From the NCBI RefSeq assembly GCF_030406325.1, contig NZ_JAUEQY010000026.1, positions 1 to 64,000 of the forward strand: a stretch of DNA of 64,000 nt, given 5' to 3'. The notes below the pieces were generated by a model that was not told the origin of the DNA, made no database searches, and was given only the letters and a program-made list of their open reading frames with translations. Positions 61,249-64,000 of the stretch are shown here, piece by piece (position 1 is the stretch's first letter; every line of letters starts with the position of its first letter). The DNA comes from Actinomadura sp. DC4. Lineage in GTDB: Bacteria > Actinomycetota > Actinomycetes > Streptosporangiales > Streptosporangiaceae. A program made the translations under genes and the position numbers.

Positions 61249-62904
61249 ATGACCGCAACCCTTGTCGCGAAGGAGCTCGCCGCCGGGCACGGCGACCGCG
61301 CTCTGTTCTCCGGCCTCGACCTGGTCGTCTCCACGGGAGACGTCATCGGGCTGGTCGGGGTCAACGGAGCGGGAAAATCCACCCTGCTGCGCACTCTCGG
61401 GGGCCTGCTCGCCCCCGAGAGCGGTTCGGTGACGCTCAGCCCGTCCTCGGCGGCCGTCGGCTACCTGCCACAGGAGCCGGAGCGGCGCGAGGGCGAGATG
61501 GTGATCGACTTCCTCGCCCGGCGTACGGGGGTGGCACGGGCGCAGCGCGACCTGGACGCCGCGACCGAGGGCCTGGTCGGCGGCCGCGAGGGGGCCGACG
61601 ACGACTACTCCTCCGCGCTGGAGCGATGGCTCGCCCTGGGCGGCGCCGATCTGGAGGACCGGGCCGGGGAGGTGGCCGCCGAGCTCGGGCTGGCGACCGG
61701 TCTCGACCAGCCGATGACCGCGCTGTCCGGCGGGCAGGCGGCCCGCGTGGGCATGGCGTCGCTGCTGCTCAGCCGCTATGACGTCTTCCTGCTCGACGAG
61801 CCCACCAACGACCTCGACCTGGACGGGCTGGAGCGGCTGGAGCGGTTCGTGGGCGGGCTGCGGGCCGGCACCGTGGTGGTCAGCCACGACCGGGAGTTCC
61901 TGGACCGTACGGTCACGCGGGTGGTGGAGCTCGACCTGGCCCAGCAGCAGGTGAACGTCTACGGCGGCGGTTACGCCGCGTACCTCGCCGAGCGCGAGGT
62001 CGCCCGCAGGCACGCCCGCGCCGACTACGAGGAGTACGCGGGGAGGGTCGCCGCGCTGGAGGACCGCGGCCGGACCCAGCGGGACTGGGCCGCCAAGGGC
62101 GTCCGGAACGCCAGGAAGAAGGCCCGGGGCGCCAACGGCGGAGACAACGACAAGGTCGGCCGCAACTTCCGCGCCGACGCGAGCGAGAAGCAGGCCTCCA
62201 AGGTCCGCCAGACCGAACGCGCGATCGAACGCCTCGACGTGATCGACGAGCCCCGCAAGGAGTGGGAGCTCCGGATGGAGATCGCCGTCGCGCCGCGTGC
62301 CGGCGCCGTGGTGGCGACCCTGCGCGCCGCGGTGCTGCGGCGCGGGGACTTCACGCTGGGCCCGGTCGATCTGGAGATCGGCTGGGCCGAACGCGTCGCG
62401 ATCACCGGGGCGAACGGGGCGGGCAAGTCGACGCTCCTGGCGGCGCTGCTGGGCCGCGCCGCCCTGACCGAGGGTTACGCGGCCCTCGGCCCGGGAGTGG
62501 TGATCGGCGAGGTCGACCAGGCGCGGGCCCTCTTCCTCGGCGAGAGCGCCCTGCTGGACGCCTTCGGCGCGGAGGTCCCCTCGCTGCCACCGGCCGAGGT
62601 CCGTACGCTGCTGGCCAAGTTCGGCCTGCGCGCGGACCACGTGACCCGCCCCGCGGCGACCCTGTCCCCGGGCGAACGCACCCGGGCGGCCCTGGCGCTG
62701 CTGCAGGCGAGAGGCGTGAACCTCCTCGTACTGGACGAGCCGACCAACCACCTCGACCTGCCGGCGATCGAGCAACTGGAGTCCGCGCTCGACTCTTATC
62801 CCGGCACCCTGCTGCTGGTGACCCACGACCGCCGCATGATCGACGCGGTCCACACCACCCGCCGCCTGAACGTCACGGACGGCCGGGTCACCGAGACGGC
62901 CTGA
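61249..62904 (+). CDS. ABC-F family ATPase (ribosome-acting)
   Basis: A 551-aa protein with two ABC domains and no membrane segment. Walker A GVNGAGKST and GANGAGKST; signatures LSGGQAARV and LSPGERTRA; Walker B LLDEPTND and VLDEPTNH. The inter-domain linker is long and basic (GVRNARKKARGANGGDNDKV). ABC-F proteins bind the ribosomal E site; some protect against ribosome-targeting antibiotics. This one cannot be assigned to a resistance class. TAGCGT about 10 bases before the ATG suggests a short leader. Confidence 0.9.
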   Translation: MTATLVAKELAAGHGDRALFSGLDLVVSTGDVIGLVGVNGAGKSTLLRTLGGLLAPESGSVTLSPSSAAVGYLPQEPERREGEMVIDFLARRTGVARAQRDLDAATEGLVGGREGADDDYSSALERWLALGGADLEDRAGEVAAELGLATGLDQPMTALSGGQAARVGMASLLLSRYDVFLLDEPTNDLDLDGLERLERFVGGLRAGTVVVSHDREFLDRTVTRVVELDLAQQQVNVYGGGYAAYLAEREVARRHARADYEEYAGRVAALEDRGRTQRDWAAKGVRNARKKARGANGGDNDKVGRNFRADASEKQASKVRQTERAIERLDVIDEPRKEWELRMEIAVAPRAGAVVATLRAAVLRRGDFTLGPVDLEIGWAERVAITGANGAGKSTLLAALLGRAALTEGYAALGPGVVIGEVDQARALFLGESALLDAFGAEVPSLPPAEVRTLLAKFGLRADHVTRPAATLSPGERTRAALALLQARGVNLLVLDEPTNHLDLPAIEQLESALDSYPGTLLLVTHDRRMIDAVHTTRRLNVTDGRVTETA

Positions 62905-62909
62905 CGCCG

Positions 62910-63593
62910 ATGGATCTTCACGCCGTGTACCTCCAGGGGGAGGCCGCCTACTTCGCGGGCCTGCCGCGCAAGGCCGAGCCGCTCTTGCTGACGGCGGCCG
63001 AGGCGGGTCACCTGGACGCCGCCACCCGCCTCGGCCGGCTGTACGACGCCGCCGGCCGTACGGAGGAGGCGATCCGCTGGTACCGCTCGGCCGCCGATCG
63101 CGGCGACACGGGCGCGATGATCAATCTCGCGGTCGACATCGAGGACGATGACCGCGAGGCGGCGCTGGCCTGGATCCGGCGTGCCGTGGCCCTCGGCGCC
63201 GGGCGCACGGCCCGGTACGACCTCGGCATCTTCTGCGAGGAGGACGGCCTGCTGGACGAGGCGGAGGACTGTTACCGGAGAGCCGCCGACGTGGACTACC
63301 CCGCGGCCCGTAACCGCCTCGCCTGCCTGCTCATGGAGACCGGACGCCTGGAGGAGGCGGAAGCGTGGTTCCGCCGGGCGCTGGACGAGCGGGACGAGTC
63401 ATGCGACGTCCCGGACGACGACGACTACGACGCCGGCACCGGACTCATGTACAACCTCGCGACCCTGCTGGAGGAGACCGCCCGCCCGCGCGAGGCCCTG
63501 TCCTTCTACCGCCAGGCCGCGAGACGAGGAGACACCGAGGCCGCACGGGAAGCCGCCCGGATCAAGAGAGCGCACCCCGGCTCACAGCCGTAA
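62910..63593 (+). CDS. Sel1/TPR-repeat protein
   Basis: A 227-aa all-helical protein of about six Sel1-like repeats (AEAGHLDAATRLGRLYDAAG, AADRGDTGAMINLAVDIEDD, AADVDYPAARNRLACLLMET, AARRGDTEAAREAARIKRA). Such repeats bind other proteins. It begins 5 bp after the ABC-F stop, so both are likely expressed together. No signal peptide. Function unknown. Confidence 0.82.
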   Translation: MDLHAVYLQGEAAYFAGLPRKAEPLLLTAAEAGHLDAATRLGRLYDAAGRTEEAIRWYRSAADRGDTGAMINLAVDIEDDDREAALAWIRRAVALGAGRTARYDLGIFCEEDGLLDEAEDCYRRAADVDYPAARNRLACLLMETGRLEEAEAWFRRALDERDESCDVPDDDDYDAGTGLMYNLATLLEETARPREALSFYRQAARRGDTEAAREAARIKRAHPGSQP

Positions 63594-63607
63594 GGCCCCG
63601 TTCCCGC

Positions 63608-64000
63608 CTAGCTCAGCCAGATCACGATGCCCGTACGGCCGGTCAGCACGGCCGCGGTCCCCGCCCGGACGGCGCGCGCGGCACGTTCGGGGGTGAACGT
63701 CGCGGGATCGTACTTCGAGGACATGCCGAGGCCCTCGCCGCGGAACGACGCGCCCGTCCAGTCGGCGGCGGTGACGTTCGCCGTGGGCTCGGCCAGCTCC
63801 GCGCCGACCACGAGGAACTGCTGGCCGAGGTGGCTCGGGGTGACCATGGCCAGCGGGTCGATGAGGTCGTCCCCCACGCTGATGATGAGGTGGGGTGCCA
63901 GGCCGATCGCCCTGCCGATGCTCGGGACGTACTGGTCCGGCCGCGTGGCCGTGATGGTCCTGAGGCTGACGTGCTCCTCGCCGGCCCACTTCCTGACGGC
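63608..64000 (-). CDS. C-terminal part of a protein resembling BMP-family substrate-binding proteins (5' end outside window)
   Basis: The minus-strand frame is open to the window end, so at least 130 residues of a longer protein are seen: YVPSIGRAIGLAPHLIISVG, LGQQFLVVGAELAEPTANVT, WTGASFRGEGLGM and the terminal AAVLTGRTGIVIWLS. The pattern of a serine/glycine-rich ligand loop and repeated beta-alpha units fits a periplasmic-binding fold, and I associate it with BMP-type proteins, but only the C-terminus is visible. Confidence 0.5.
   Translation of the reverse strand, partial: AVRKWAGEEHVSLRTITATRPDQYVPSIGRAIGLAPHLIISVGDDLIDPLAMVTPSHLGQQFLVVGAELAEPTANVTAADWTGASFRGEGLGMSSKYDPATFTPERAARAVRAGTAAVLTGRTGIVIWLS

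Overview
The window is high-GC DNA with strong G/C bias at third codon positions, many GTG starts and the content of a filamentous actinomycete: a type VII (ESX) secretion locus with mycosin and EccC proteins, ECF sigma factors, a geosmin-synthase-like terpene cyclase, a GerW-type sporulation protein, an F420-dependent-type oxidoreductase, furA-katG, and several apparently leaderless promoters. Family or genus cannot be fixed from sequence alone. No rRNA, tRNA, CRISPR array, insertion sequence or phage gene was seen. The first gene (EccC) and the last gene (a possible BMP-type binding protein) are cut by the window ends.

Region 1 (1-22094) is the end of a type VII secretion locus plus an unusual accessory island. 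On the plus strand are the EccC C-terminus, a 40-codon ORF coupled at both ends by ATGA overlaps, and a mycosin-like membrane protein that has lost its catalytic serine. After a terminator come a LAL-type LuxR regulator and a DeoR regulator. Then a minus-strand run of four overlapping genes (19638 down to 9656) encodes a 1510-aa protein with a long disordered Pro/Ala-rich middle and an ADP-ribosyltransferase-like C-terminus, an unknown 336-aa protein, a beta-helix protein fused to two CbbX/EccA-like AAA+ domains, and a bulb-type lectin. A second EccC-like protein diverges from this run; it is soluble and both Walker A lysines are arginine. An ECF sigma factor sits beside the lectin gene. This island is the best candidate for an undescribed system.

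Region 2 (22095-34300) is mixed: a LysR regulator, a two-domain terpene cyclase with an altered N-terminal metal-binding motif, a secreted HNH nuclease, a GH25 lysozyme, an ArsR-SRPBCC-MFS operon, a 2H phosphoesterase, a secreted ricin-type lectin, a small tyrosine phosphatase, a MarR/azoreductase pair, GerW and a small membrane protein.

Region 3 (33658-48657) holds TetR/peroxiredoxin/methyltransferase genes around a 22-bp perfect operator, a decayed monooxygenase/TetR remnant, secreted proteins including a second GH25 enzyme, and an apparent steroid-catabolism unit. That unit is an IclR regulator divergent from a DUF1214-SDR-sulfotransferase operon, with KstR-like palindromes beside it, followed by an LLM oxidoreductase and an ArsR regulator.

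Region 4 (48751-64000) holds argG with an ARG-box promoter, a group of surface or repeat proteins (lipoprotein, WD40, Ig-like repeats), a HIT protein, a membrane-anchored sigma-like protein back to back with a SigE-type ECF sigma factor and its partner, katG with a Fur-family gene on each side, an ABC-F protein and a Sel1/TPR protein.
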